Source: Gemmatimonadota bacterium (GTDB lineage Bacteria > Gemmatimonadota > Gemmatimonadetes > Gemmatimonadales > GWC2-71-9). Taken from it: DNA of 9,911 nucleotides. The stretch covers positions 1-9,911 of the forward strand of contig JACZUR010000061.1 of NCBI GenBank assembly GCA_022573095.1, in the 5' to 3' direction. Of the stretch, positions 1 through 7,310 are shown one piece after another (within the stretch, counting starts at the first letter, position 1; each line of letters opens with the position of its first letter). The notes under the pieces are model-generated. The model had not been told where the DNA came from, searched no databases, and saw only the letters and a program-made list of their open reading frames with translations. A program made the position numbers and the translations under genes.

Positions 1-87
1 TAAAGCCCCTATCTGCACCGCTTAGCTAGCGAATACGGCTACAATGGGCGTTGGATTTACGAACAGCTTATTAGCCAATCCGCTCGC
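1..87 (+). other. Unassigned edge segment, possible gene fragment
   Basis: Frame 1 on the plus strand is open from position 4 and reads SPYLHRLASEYGYNG followed by RWIYEQLISQSARV. The pattern (P-x-L-x-x-L-A-x-E, then a helix ending in L-I-x-S) loosely recalls the C-terminal part of the DUF1549/DUF1553/DUF1800 families found in planctomycete-type cytochrome-associated proteins. The match is from memory and weak. There is no start codon in this stretch and the similarity stops around position 87, where a minus-strand STAS-like motif begins. It is probably a short fragment joined to the neighbouring sequence rather than a gene; it could equally be non-coding. Confidence 0.15.
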
Positions 88-374
88 GTGATGCCGATCC
101 CCGTCGAGTTGACGAAATCAACGTTGTCCAGGTTCAAGAGGAACTTGCTCTGCCCTGTCTTGAGCACCTCGGATACAATCTCTAGGGTCGCTGGTCCGAT
201 GCCCTTGAGTTCGCCGAGTGTTCCCGATTCAGCCGCCTCCCGGAGATCAACTGGGTAGCTCGCGACCGCCTGCGCCGCGGCCTGAAAGGCCCTTGCGCGG
301 AAGGGGTTTTCCCCTTGGAGTTCCAAGAGTGAAGCAATTTGCTCGAGAATCCGTGCGACGTCCTTCTTGTCCAT
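57..374 (-). pseudogene. polX: DNA polymerase X N-terminal fragment in a chimeric reading frame
   Basis: The 105-codon frame starts with ATG at 372-374. Residues 1-78 match the N-terminal 8-kDa/helix-hairpin-helix domain of bacterial PolX (DNA polymerase beta family, usually with a C-terminal PHP domain, used in base-excision and gap repair). Visible features are the opening helix MDKKDVARILEQIASLLEL, the conserved GENPFRARAF stretch (21-30) and the hairpin GELKGIGPATLEIV (54-67). PolX proteins are normally about 570 residues, so over 85% is missing. After residue 78 (SKF) the frame turns into an unrelated STAS-like motif and stops at 57-59. The ATG lies 1 nt beyond the stop of the upstream hydrolase gene, so the true gene was presumably the third member of that operon. 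The break is either an assembly join or a real deletion; I favour the former. Confidence 0.7.
88..140 (-). pseudogene. STAS-domain (anti-sigma factor antagonist-like) motif fragment
   Basis: Codons 79-95 of the chimeric minus-strand frame read LLNLDNVDFVNSTGIGI. This is the core strand-turn-helix signature of STAS domains (anti-sigma factor antagonists of the SpoIIAA/RsbV type, pattern [VL]xDLxxVxFxDSxGIGxL), including the Ser next to Thr-Gly that is phosphorylated in that family, although the usual Asp before the Ser is Asn here. Nothing before it resembles a STAS N-terminus (that side is PolX) and nothing after it continues the domain (the frame goes on TRADWLISCS and stops). Only about 17 residues support the call, so family membership is likely but not certain. 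The fragment cannot be functional as it stands. Confidence 0.45.
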
Positions 375-375
375 G

Positions 376-1245
376 TTATGGCAAGCTATCTCGTTCGATA
401 TCTGTGCGCGAGACCGAAGGGAGGAAGTCGTTCAGCACGGCGCGGAAGCGCTCGGTCTCCTCTACATAGGGAACATGGCCTGACTCCTCGAAGATCTCTA
501 GCTCGGCCTGTAGCAGAGCTGCCGTCTTCTCAGACGACTCGAGAGGTATCGCATCGTGCCGTCCGTGAATAATGAGGGACGGTATCTGGAGTTTGCTGAG
601 TTGCAGGGTCAGATCGTAATCGCCTAGGCTCGCCCAAACTGAGTCCTGGACTCTGCCCGTGATTCGAAACGGCGTCAGGTCGCTGGCAGCGGAGAGCCGG
701 AAAAAGTAGCCGGCAACCGCGAGCTCGAATGACCGGTGCCGGTAAGCTTCCGGGTCGCGCTCTTTGAGACGGGATTCCCGGAGTTTACGACGCTCTTCGA
801 GGATTTCGGGGCTCTTCATTCTTTCGCCAAGGCGGGTCTCGAATCGACTTCGCAACTCCTTCGTTATCGGTGCGGGCGATACCAGCGCCATACGCTCTAC
901 CCGGTCGGAGTGCGCCGTAGCGAAGAGAAGTGCCAGCAGGCCACCCCACGAGTAGCCGAGCAGCGTAGCGGATTTCAGTTTCCAGATGTCGAGTAGCGCC
1001 ACTAGATCGTCGACGTGGTCGGTCCATGTGACCCGGTGCTCCCGTGGCACCTTGGAACGACCTCCACCGCGCTGGTCGTAGAAGCGCATAGTGCGACCGT
1101 CTGCCAACTGGTCGAAGTAGGGGAGCAGATAGTCGTGGTGTGCCCCTGGCCCCCCGTGAAGCGCGACGACATCAGGGCCCTGGCCGACGCTTCTTGTGTA
1201 GATTTTACAGTTACCGACCGACTCAAACGACTCGACCACTTTCAT
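376..1245 (-). CDS. Alpha/beta hydrolase, proline iminopeptidase-like (S33 family)
   Basis: This is a complete 289-residue protein starting at ATG 1243-1245. It has the full set of S33/proline iminopeptidase landmarks: the oxyanion-hole motif HGGPG (30-34), DQRGGGRS (57-64), the nucleophile elbow GYSWGG with Ser99, the acid Asp231 in HGRHD, and His257 in SGHVPYVE. Residues about 125-205 form the charged helical cap that sets substrate choice. There is no signal peptide, so it should act in the cytoplasm. Family members remove N-terminal proline from peptides, but the same motifs occur in amide and ester hydrolases (tropinesterase, haloalkane dehalogenase-like enzymes), so the substrate is not fixed by sequence. 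The gene begins 7 nt after the GAF gene and ends 1 nt before polX, which points to one transcript. No clear Shine-Dalgarno precedes its start, suggesting translational coupling. Confidence 0.88.
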   Translation of the reverse strand: MKVVESFESVGNCKIYTRSVGQGPDVVALHGGPGAHHDYLLPYFDQLADGRTMRFYDQRGGGRSKVPREHRVTWTDHVDDLVALLDIWKLKSATLLGYSWGGLLALLFATAHSDRVERMALVSPAPITKELRSRFETRLGERMKSPEILEERRKLRESRLKERDPEAYRHRSFELAVAGYFFRLSAASDLTPFRITGRVQDSVWASLGDYDLTLQLSKLQIPSLIIHGRHDAIPLESSEKTAALLQAELEIFEESGHVPYVEETERFRAVLNDFLPSVSRTDIERDSLP

Positions 1246-1252
1246 GCCGCCG

Positions 1253-1714
1253 CTAGATTATCGAAGCTAGACAGTCGGCAACCTTTTGCACTGCGGCCTC
1301 TTCGACTTCGTCGAAACCGTTTACCGTATCGCTATCGACATCTATCTGTCCGAGTATCTGGCCGTCCCTGCGAATCAGTACGATCAGTTCAGATTTGGTT
1401 TCGACGGAACAGGCTATGTAATCCTCTGACTGACCCACATCACCGACGTTGATATTGCTGTTTTCGGCTACCGCCCGCCCGCACAGTCCGGAGCCAACAG
1501 GAATTACCGTGTGCTCTGTGGGTCTCCCATCGAACGCTTCGAGGACGAGCGAGTCGTCATTTAGCATGTACATGTAAACCCCGGTGTACGGTTCGCCGGC
1601 TTCTCTGATCTTGGCTGCCGCTGACTGTAGCAGCTGAAGCCGCCCGGCGCGTTCCGCTGCGAGGCGCTGAAGTTCAGCTATAACTGTCGTCGGACTTAAT
1701 ACTGATTGACTCAC
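1253..1714 (-). CDS. GAF-domain protein, free methionine-(R)-sulfoxide reductase-like
   Basis: This 153-residue protein is a single GAF domain with a short N-terminal helix (about 10-38). The start at 1712-1714 is GTG, with a GAGG about 13 nt upstream. The closest family I recognise is fRMsr (E. coli YebR/MsrC), which reduces free methionine-R-sulfoxide with thioredoxin. Shared landmarks are SLVLEAFDGRP (55-65), GLCGRAVAE (76-84), YIACSVETKSELIVLI (99-114) and GQIDVDSDTVNGFDE (122-136). Cys78 and Cys102 are 24 residues apart, the same spacing as E. coli Cys94 and Cys118. The position of E. coli Cys84 is His68 (in PTEHTVIPVG), so one redox cysteine is absent. A GAF subgroup with this PTEHT signature exists in several phyla, so the protein may be a ligand sensor or a reductase using a different resolving thiol. 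The gene heads the GAF-hydrolase-polX cluster. Confidence 0.75.
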   Translation of the reverse strand: MSQSVLSPTTVIAELQRLAAERAGRLQLLQSAAAKIREAGEPYTGVYMYMLNDDSLVLEAFDGRPTEHTVIPVGSGLCGRAVAENSNINVGDVGQSEDYIACSVETKSELIVLIRRDGQILGQIDVDSDTVNGFDEVEEAAVQKVADCLASII

Positions 1715-1847
1715 GAGTTAGTTTGACCTCGACTGGCTCTGTTAGGGAGATGTAATCGCATCCGTCCTACAGAACGAATACTAATTACCGGCGTTATCAA
1801 ATGCGAAGTGGCTACGGACGGTATGGAACCGTGAGAGTGCTGCTCGA

Positions 1848-2915
1848 CTAGAGTGGCCGAAAGTCTGTCGTTGGCTTGACCTTCCGCGCGAATGCGGCAA
1901 GGAGTTTCGCTGCCTTGTCGACATCGGCCAATTCGACCATCTCATTGGGGCTATGCATGTACCGATTAGGTATCGATATCAGACCGGTTGGTACTCCCCG
2001 TAGAGTTGTATGGATGGCATCGGCGTCTGTTCCGGTGTCGGTCGGGGCGGCGGCTGTCTGGTACGGAATTTTCTGGGCTTCAGCTACGCCGGCGAGCATC
2101 TCGAACACTACCGAGCTAACCGACGAACCGCGCGAGAGCACCGGGCCTTTCCCCAACTTGACGTCGCCGTGTTCCTTTGACTCTAGGTTTGGGTGGTCCG
2201 TTGCATGAGTTACGTCGACGACGATGGCCACACTCGGGTCGATACCGGCGGCGCTCGTCTTGGCACCCCCGCCGGTCCAGGCAATTTCTTCTCGCGCGGT
2301 GGCAACGGCAAAGACAGCTGAGGCCGGTCGTCTTGCAGCCAAGAGACGCAGCGCTTCGAGCACTACAAACGCGCCGATTCTGTTGTCAATCGAGCGTGAC
2401 ACGAGACGGCCATGAGGAAAATCAAGAGCGGTTGACGCTAAAACTCCAGGGTCACCTATGCGAATCCGCTTGAGTGTTTCGTTCTTAGTGCGTGACCCGA
2501 TATCGATCCACAGATCCGTCACCTTTGATCCGGTATCACGATCGTCGGACTTGATTAAGTGAATAGGCTTCTTTCCTATGACGCCGCGGACCTGTCCTTT
2601 TCTTGTCGAAATAACGACTCGCTGACCGACGAACACCTGGTGATCCCAACCACCGATCGTGGAAAAATAAATAAACCCCTTGTCATCGACATGACTTACC
2701 ATTATACCGATCTCGTCTACGTGGCCGGCAAACATGACACGCGAGTCGGCGTCGGGGTTAATGGCTGCGATACAGTTACCTCCAACGTCGACCTCTACAG
2801 AGTCGGCGAAAGACTCTGCCTCGGTACGCCAGATGCGGGCTGGTTCAGCTTCAAAGCCGGATGGGCCGGGGCTGTCCAGCAGCGACTTTAGGAGTTCAAG
2901 CGATGACGATTTCAT
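1848..2915 (-). CDS. M42 family metallo-aminopeptidase
   Basis: This complete 355-residue protein starts at ATG 2913-2915, with AGGGA 7 nt upstream (minus-strand reading of 2923-2927). It is an M42 peptidase of the TET/FrvX/YsdC/glutamyl aminopeptidase type: a cytoplasmic, usually dodecameric, two-metal enzyme that trims amino acids from short peptides. All expected metal and catalytic residues are visible: His65 and Asp67 in GHVDEIG, Asp177 in SIDNRIG, the catalytic Glu209-Glu210 in AREEIAWTGG, Asp234 in VVDVTHATD, and His321 in NRYMHSPNE. Their spacing agrees closely with the archaeal TET enzymes. The insert between residues 74 and 165 matches the PDZ-like dimerisation domain that interrupts the catalytic fold in M42. 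Length is typical of the family. It lies downstream of the peptide transporter, fitting hydrolysis of imported peptides. Which residues it prefers cannot be read from sequence. Confidence 0.93.
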   Translation of the reverse strand: MKSSSLELLKSLLDSPGPSGFEAEPARIWRTEAESFADSVEVDVGGNCIAAINPDADSRVMFAGHVDEIGIMVSHVDDKGFIYFSTIGGWDHQVFVGQRVVISTRKGQVRGVIGKKPIHLIKSDDRDTGSKVTDLWIDIGSRTKNETLKRIRIGDPGVLASTALDFPHGRLVSRSIDNRIGAFVVLEALRLLAARRPASAVFAVATAREEIAWTGGGAKTSAAGIDPSVAIVVDVTHATDHPNLESKEHGDVKLGKGPVLSRGSSVSSVVFEMLAGVAEAQKIPYQTAAAPTDTGTDADAIHTTLRGVPTGLISIPNRYMHSPNEMVELADVDKAAKLLAAFARKVKPTTDFRPL

Positions 2916-3061
2916 TTCGCTGTCCCTATATCAAGGAGTATGGCACGACGTGAATTCGTAGACGCGAGCGGGTTGCTCCGGGATGCCGCGGTAGTTAACG
3001 ATGGACGCACATCGGAGTATCTCGCCCGCGCGTGCACACTCCCATAGTTCAATTCACTTAC

Positions 3062-3089
3062 TCAGAAAGAACCGTGCCGGTGAGGCACG
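3062..3089 (-). terminator. Probable intrinsic terminator after the OPT gene
   Basis: Read on the minus strand, CGTGCC-TCACC-GGCACG forms a perfect 6-bp stem with a 5-nt loop (3073-3089), followed by the T-rich stretch GTTCTTTCT. It sits 84 nt beyond the OPT stop codon and about 160 nt before the M42 start, so it would separate the two transcripts. The T-tract is interrupted, so efficiency is uncertain. Confidence 0.45.
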
Positions 3090-3173
3090 CGACATCAAAA
3101 CAAACTCCCGACCTCAGCAACGTTACCGCGAAAGATCTGGTCAAACTACTAGCACACTCACGACCCCAGTAGC

Positions 3174-5177
3174 CTATCCTCCCGCGGTTTGTCGGGTTGC
3201 ACCGGTTGCCACGCGGTAAAGTCCGAATATGACGAGCAAGAGCAGAACGACGCCGGGCCACGCGAGATCCGTATGATCTCCCCAGAACGCCAGCGCATCA
3301 GTGCGACCGCTCACGACGATAGGAACCGCAAGGAAAATTCCTAGCAGTGCTTCGCCCGTAATGAGTCCCGCTGCGAAGAGTAACCCGTGTCTATCACCCG
3401 TCGCCTGAGCCTCCACTAGTTCGGACTCTCTTCCCGCTCCCCGCGATCGAACAACACTTCCATGATGTCGTCGTACCGCCCACGCGATCAGCCCGCCGAT
3501 AAGGATCGCAACCGACAACTGGAAGGGAAGATATATGCCCACCGCAACTGCGAGCACTGGAGTGCGAAATTCGCTCCCTCTCTTTTCCAGCCAGACGTCC
3601 AGGAGAATGATCGCAACCGCAACCGCTCCCCCAATCTGAATCATGCCCCAAGGAAGCCCACCCTGGAACACGCCGCGCGCCACGGACTCCATCAGGGTGG
3701 CCTGAGGTGCAGCAAGCGGGTTGGGATGGGCTTCGGTTGGTATCCCTATACCGTACGCCTTCAGAAGCAGAGTGAGCACCGGTGCCACAACCAAAGCAGC
3801 AGCTATGACGCCTACCACCTGCATTATCTGTTGCTTAAAGGGCGTCGCGCCCACGATTCGACCGGCTTTGAGGTCTTGAAGGTTGTCACCAGCGATGGCA
3901 GCGCTACATGCAACGACCGCGCCGATCATAATGGCCGCGGCCGGTCCGATCGCACTGCCCGTTCCCAACATTACAACCAGCAGCAGCGATGCTGTGAGTA
4001 TAGTCGCGATGGTCACGCCGGAGATTGGGTTGTTGGATGATCCGACGAGACCGGCCATGTACGCGGCTACGGCTGAAAACAGGAAGCCGGCGATGAGCAT
4101 TATGACCGCCATGAACCCACCTACACCGATGCTGTCGGTGAAGCGGCTGAATACAATGAACAGCGGTACAATCGCCACCACCAGCGCAATTCCTACCCAC
4201 TGCATAGGAGTATCGCGTTCCGTTCGCACCGTGGCTTCGGCTCCCTCGTCGCGGGAACGCCGGTAAGCGACGATGCCGGCCTTGATTCCCTGAACCAGAC
4301 TCTTCTGGAGTTTGATGAGCGCCCATAGACCGCCGACAACCATGGCACCTACACCCAGGTATCGGGTCTGGGTAGACCAGAGCTGATTAGCCGCCTCGGC
4401 GGCGGCGGCTCCCTCAGGTATTCCTTGAGTAACAGCGACGATAGGAATCGCTATCCACCAGTTGATAACCCCTCCAAGAAAGATCAACACCGCGATGTTT
4501 AGGCCCACGATGTATCCGACGCCGACGAGCGCGGGTGACAGATTCGTTCCGAAGTACGCGATCGAACCCCCGACGTACCAGGCTTTCTCGAGCAGCCCGC
4601 CCCAAAGCCGCACGCCGGTATCTCCGATCTTGAACAGTGCGCCTATGACGGCAGCGATAGAGATGAACTTTATGCCGGCGCCCCCTGTGTCCCCCACCTT
4701 CAGAACTTCAGCCGTCGCAACGCCTTCGGGGAAGCGAAGCGGATTCTCAACTATGAGGGCACGTCTAAGAGGGATGGTAAAGAGTACACCCAACACACCA
4801 CCCAGACCCGCTATCATCGTGGTTTCCCAGTAATTGAATTTGGTCCACGTACCGAGTATAACGAGCGCTGGGATGGTGAATATGACGCCGGCTGCGAGGC
4901 TTTCTCCAGCCGATGCCGCGGTCTGGACGATATTGTTTTCCAAAATATTCGACTGACGGAACAGCCTCAGCACGGCCATCGAGATTACCGCGGCTGGGAT
5001 GGAAGCCGATACTGTAATGCCGGCGAACAGACCAAGATAGGCGTTGGCCCCCGCCAAGACCATCGATAACAGGATACCGAGGATGACTCCCTTGACAGTT
5101 ATCTCAGGTAGAATAGTAGCTGCGGGGATGTAGGGAATATCGTTACCAGTGCCTTGGGTGGACTCGTTGCTTTCCAT
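3174..5177 (-). CDS. OPT family oligopeptide transporter
   Basis: This integral membrane protein has about 15 hydrophobic segments and belongs to the bacterial branch of the OPT family (secondary, proton-coupled uptake of oligopeptides; relatives carry metal chelates). Family landmarks are ILPEITVKG near the N-terminus (residues 23-31), the conserved ENNIVQTAASAGESLAAG (81-98), PEGVATAEVL (151-160), a PEGAAAAEA repeat of that motif (~255-263), SSNNPISGVTI (~381-391), and DNLQDLKAGRIVGATPFKQQ (~432-451). A cytoplasmic charged loop lies around 303-325. A longer reading would begin at TTG 5178-5180, but the strong AGGAG at 5184-5188 is 6 nt from ATG 5175-5177 and only 3 nt from the TTG, so I place the start at the ATG (667 residues). 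Length is normal. The neighbours are proteases and peptidases, which favours peptides as the cargo; the exact substrate is unknown. Confidence 0.93.
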   Translation of the reverse strand: MESNESTQGTGNDIPYIPAATILPEITVKGVILGILLSMVLAGANAYLGLFAGITVSASIPAAVISMAVLRLFRQSNILENNIVQTAASAGESLAAGVIFTIPALVILGTWTKFNYWETTMIAGLGGVLGVLFTIPLRRALIVENPLRFPEGVATAEVLKVGDTGGAGIKFISIAAVIGALFKIGDTGVRLWGGLLEKAWYVGGSIAYFGTNLSPALVGVGYIVGLNIAVLIFLGGVINWWIAIPIVAVTQGIPEGAAAAEAANQLWSTQTRYLGVGAMVVGGLWALIKLQKSLVQGIKAGIVAYRRSRDEGAEATVRTERDTPMQWVGIALVVAIVPLFIVFSRFTDSIGVGGFMAVIMLIAGFLFSAVAAYMAGLVGSSNNPISGVTIATILTASLLLVVMLGTGSAIGPAAAIMIGAVVACSAAIAGDNLQDLKAGRIVGATPFKQQIMQVVGVIAAALVVAPVLTLLLKAYGIGIPTEAHPNPLAAPQATLMESVARGVFQGGLPWGMIQIGGAVAVAIILLDVWLEKRGSEFRTPVLAVAVGIYLPFQLSVAILIGGLIAWAVRRHHGSVVRSRGAGRESELVEAQATGDRHGLLFAAGLITGEALLGIFLAVPIVVSGRTDALAFWGDHTDLAWPGVVLLLLVIFGLYRVATGATRQTAGG

Positions 5178-5559
5178 CAATTTCTCCTGAGGGCCGGGAC
5201 GGAAATTACGGGTTCGCAGGTCTCGATAAGATCAATGCGCTCAATAATACACCACGCTTAGCGGTACGAAAGGTGGTAGCCGAAGGAAGCCCGACCTAGG
5301 ATCTGACTAGTAGGTAGCCCAGTTGTCTATCCAGGTGGCTCCCGGTGGGAAACCCGGTGAACGACTCGAACGCGTTTCTGACGTGGCACGAGTTGTACTT
5401 AAACCAATAACTCTCCTGTCCTCTCAAGCGATTGGTGGCTACGGTCGGTAATCCCGAAACGCCGCTCAGGTAAGCTGTTGTCTCATTTGTTGTTAAGCGC
5501 CAACGATCATGTCAGAGCGACCCTTGCCGGCCGCGACACGGCTCCGAATTGAGGGTCTG
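5178..5559 (-). promoter_or_regulatory. 382-nt intergenic region upstream of the OPT gene
   Basis: No gene is visible between the S41 stop and the OPT start. On the minus strand the segment ends with the OPT ribosome binding site AGGAG (5184-5188). A TATTAT hexamer (minus strand, 5244-5249) lies about 65 nt before the start and could be a -10 box, but no good -35 is seen 16-18 nt away, so the promoter is only suggested. A short direct repeat CCCGGTG occurs twice around 5341-5359. I see no convincing intrinsic terminator for the S41 gene, so read-through from it into OPT is possible. Confidence 0.3.
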
Positions 5560-7143
5560 CTAGTTGCTGGTCGTGCGAGCCAGGAGGTCTTCGGTGGTAA
5601 GGGCTTCCTGCAGCAGTTCGACGGCCCGCAACACTTGGATATCGTCACTCGCCCGTCTGCGAAGTTCCGCCGCGCGCCCGAACTGGAACCGCGTCAGGTC
5701 CCAACCGAGTTGTTGAGAAACGAGTTCTCGCGCACCATACCACAAAGAGTCGCTGATATCTACACCCCTGTCGCGAACCAGTTCTAGCAACTCCCCCAGC
5801 ATCTGCTGAGTTACCTCGAAATCGGGTTCAGAAACGCGGTGTTCAGTCTGGAGTTGCCGGGCGTACTGTGATGTGGCGCTTCTATAATCGCTTACAGACG
5901 CACCAAGTGCGGCCACGAACCGCTGCTCTCCATCGCTGAGAGTGTCGGGAAGGATGATATCCGGCTGAATACCTCCATCGCCGCCTTCGAGCGGCCGGCC
6001 TCCAAAGCTGTGAAAGATTGTTTCGGGGCCGGTGTCCGCAGAATCAACAGTTGCCTGCGCAACTGCCGTCGCCAATGCGGCTCTCTCGGGTCGATCGATC
6101 GACCTACCGACCGGAGTGTACCACCTCGAGGAGGTGACGCTGATAGCTTGGCTGTCCGACAGAGGGAACACCAGGTACGCGACCCCCTTGCCGAACGTCG
6201 GGGTTCCGAGCACCAGCGCCCTGTCGTGATCTTGAAGCGCTCCGCTGAGAATTTCGGCCGCGCTCGCCGTAAAGCCGTTGACGAGGACGATCAGCTTCAT
6301 ATCGCTCCAGAGTTGAGGTCTCTGGGTCCTGTAGATTTGGCTAGCCCCGCGCGCTCGGCCGCGAGTCTCCACGACCACCTCTCCGGAATCCAAGAAAAGA
6401 TCCGCGAGACCTACGCCCTGATTGAGGATGCCCCCGGTGTTACCCCTGAGGTCGAGAATCAGCGACCTTACCCCCAAAGAGCTGAGGTGCGCTAGCGCCT
6501 GTGCCGTCTCGCCGGCCGATACGTCACTCACTGTAAGGAGCCGCATATATCCGATGCCCGGCCGGATCATCATCGCGCCTTCCACCGAGTTGATATGGAT
6601 GCGTTCCCGAACAATACTGAAACTCAGCAGGTTTTCCATGCCGGTACGTCTCACCTTAATGTTGACTTCCGTACCGGGTGGCCCTTTCAGTCGTTGGGAG
6701 GCGCGAGTCGTCGACCAATTCCGAATTGAGACTTCTTCTATCTCAGCAATCTGATCGCCGGGAAGCAATCCGACGCGCTCTCCCGGGGTATCGGGGAAGG
6801 TAGTTACTACGGTAACCCAGCTGTCGCGCGATTCGATGGAGATGCCTATACCGGCGTAGTTGCCGGTAGTGCTGAGGGACAGCGCTCGGTAGTGTTCCGG
6901 CCCCAGGAAATTTGTATATGGGTCGCCGAGACGCTTCAGCATGCCGTCGATCGCCATATCGTATAGGTCTGCTTCAGCGAGCGAATCGACGTAATATTGT
7001 ACCACATGAGAGATTACCTCTCTGAAAATCCTTGCGTTGGTAGCTGTGATCTGATCCTGAGAGCCGGGTCGTTGCAACCACCCACCGGTGGTAAAGGCTA
7101 TGAATCCAACAAGGCTGATCGCGATAAATTTGTGTCGTCCCAT
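5560..7143 (-). CDS. S41 family C-terminal processing protease
   Basis: This complete 527-residue protein starts at ATG 7141-7143. Residues 4-22 are a hydrophobic segment after MGRHK, a signal peptide or N-terminal anchor with no lipobox, so the protein works in the periplasm or envelope. An N-terminal helical region (~35-90, with GDPYTNFLGPEHY typical of CtpA) leads into a PDZ domain (~92-180, with the peptide-binding turn YAGIGI). The protease core follows: DLRGNTGG (231-238, usually DLRxNPGG), the nucleophile Ser294 in NGFTASAAEI and the general base Lys319 in GTPTFGKG. The 25-residue Ser-Lys spacing equals that of Prc and CtpB. GIQPDIILPD (391-400) closes the core. Residues ~405-527 form a charged helical tail not found in minimal CtpA proteins. 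Such enzymes cleave non-polar C-termini of envelope proteins; the substrate here is unknown. The gene is transcribed away from the propeller gene. Confidence 0.93.
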   Translation of the reverse strand: MGRHKFIAISLVGFIAFTTGGWLQRPGSQDQITATNARIFREVISHVVQYYVDSLAEADLYDMAIDGMLKRLGDPYTNFLGPEHYRALSLSTTGNYAGIGISIESRDSWVTVVTTFPDTPGERVGLLPGDQIAEIEEVSIRNWSTTRASQRLKGPPGTEVNIKVRRTGMENLLSFSIVRERIHINSVEGAMMIRPGIGYMRLLTVSDVSAGETAQALAHLSSLGVRSLILDLRGNTGGILNQGVGLADLFLDSGEVVVETRGRARGASQIYRTQRPQLWSDMKLIVLVNGFTASAAEILSGALQDHDRALVLGTPTFGKGVAYLVFPLSDSQAISVTSSRWYTPVGRSIDRPERAALATAVAQATVDSADTGPETIFHSFGGRPLEGGDGGIQPDIILPDTLSDGEQRFVAALGASVSDYRSATSQYARQLQTEHRVSEPDFEVTQQMLGELLELVRDRGVDISDSLWYGARELVSQQLGWDLTRFQFGRAAELRRRASDDIQVLRAVELLQEALTTEDLLARTTSN

Positions 7144-7310
7144 TCCTCTCTCACTTCCCTGGCTACCTGACTTTCAACCCTTTTCCTAACGCGTTGGTTC
7201 CACCGCAAACTTGACAGTGACGAACTGCAGGGGAACTTAGACTCCCTGGGTGGTATATGTCTAACGTGTTAACCTCCAATGCTCACTAATTTGACGGAGC
7301 CGATCAAGAG
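7144..7310. promoter_or_regulatory. Divergent intergenic region between the S41 protease and propeller genes
   Basis: This 167-nt gap must hold the promoters of both divergent genes. On the plus strand a perfect TTGACA (7211-7216) is present, but no -10-like hexamer sits 16-18 nt downstream; TAGACT at 7238-7243 is 21 nt away, which is too far. A TATATG lies at 7254-7259 without a matching -35. Before the plus-strand gene, GGAG (7296-7299) is 11 nt from the ATG, a weak ribosome binding site. On the minus strand a GAGAGGA touches the S41 ATG directly. Confidence 0.3.

Noticed and set aside
1015..1452. A 145-codon plus-strand open frame
   Set aside because: It crosses antisense over both the hydrolase and GAF genes, which are supported by conserved motifs.
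2925..2954. A minus-strand promoter for the M42 gene (TTCACG, 18 nt, TATAGG)
   Set aside because: Both boxes match only 4 of 6 positions, and the -10 would overlap the ribosome binding site AGGGA, leaving almost no leader.
3462..4040. A 192-codon plus-strand open frame
   Set aside because: It is antisense to the well-supported OPT transporter and shows His/Arg/Ser-rich composition with no recognisable motif.
5335..5385. A possible tRNA or structured RNA, from a GTTCGAGTC-like stretch on the minus strand
   Set aside because: No acceptor stem, D arm or anticodon arm can be paired around it; only a short CCCGGTG direct repeat is present.
6010..6495. A 161-codon plus-strand open frame
   Set aside because: It is antisense to the S41 protease core, which has an intact catalytic pair. 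It shows no motif.
7211..7243. A sigma-70 promoter built on TTGACA for the propeller gene
   Set aside because: The -35 is perfect, but the nearest -10-like hexamer (TAGACT) is 21 nt away and no better one is present.
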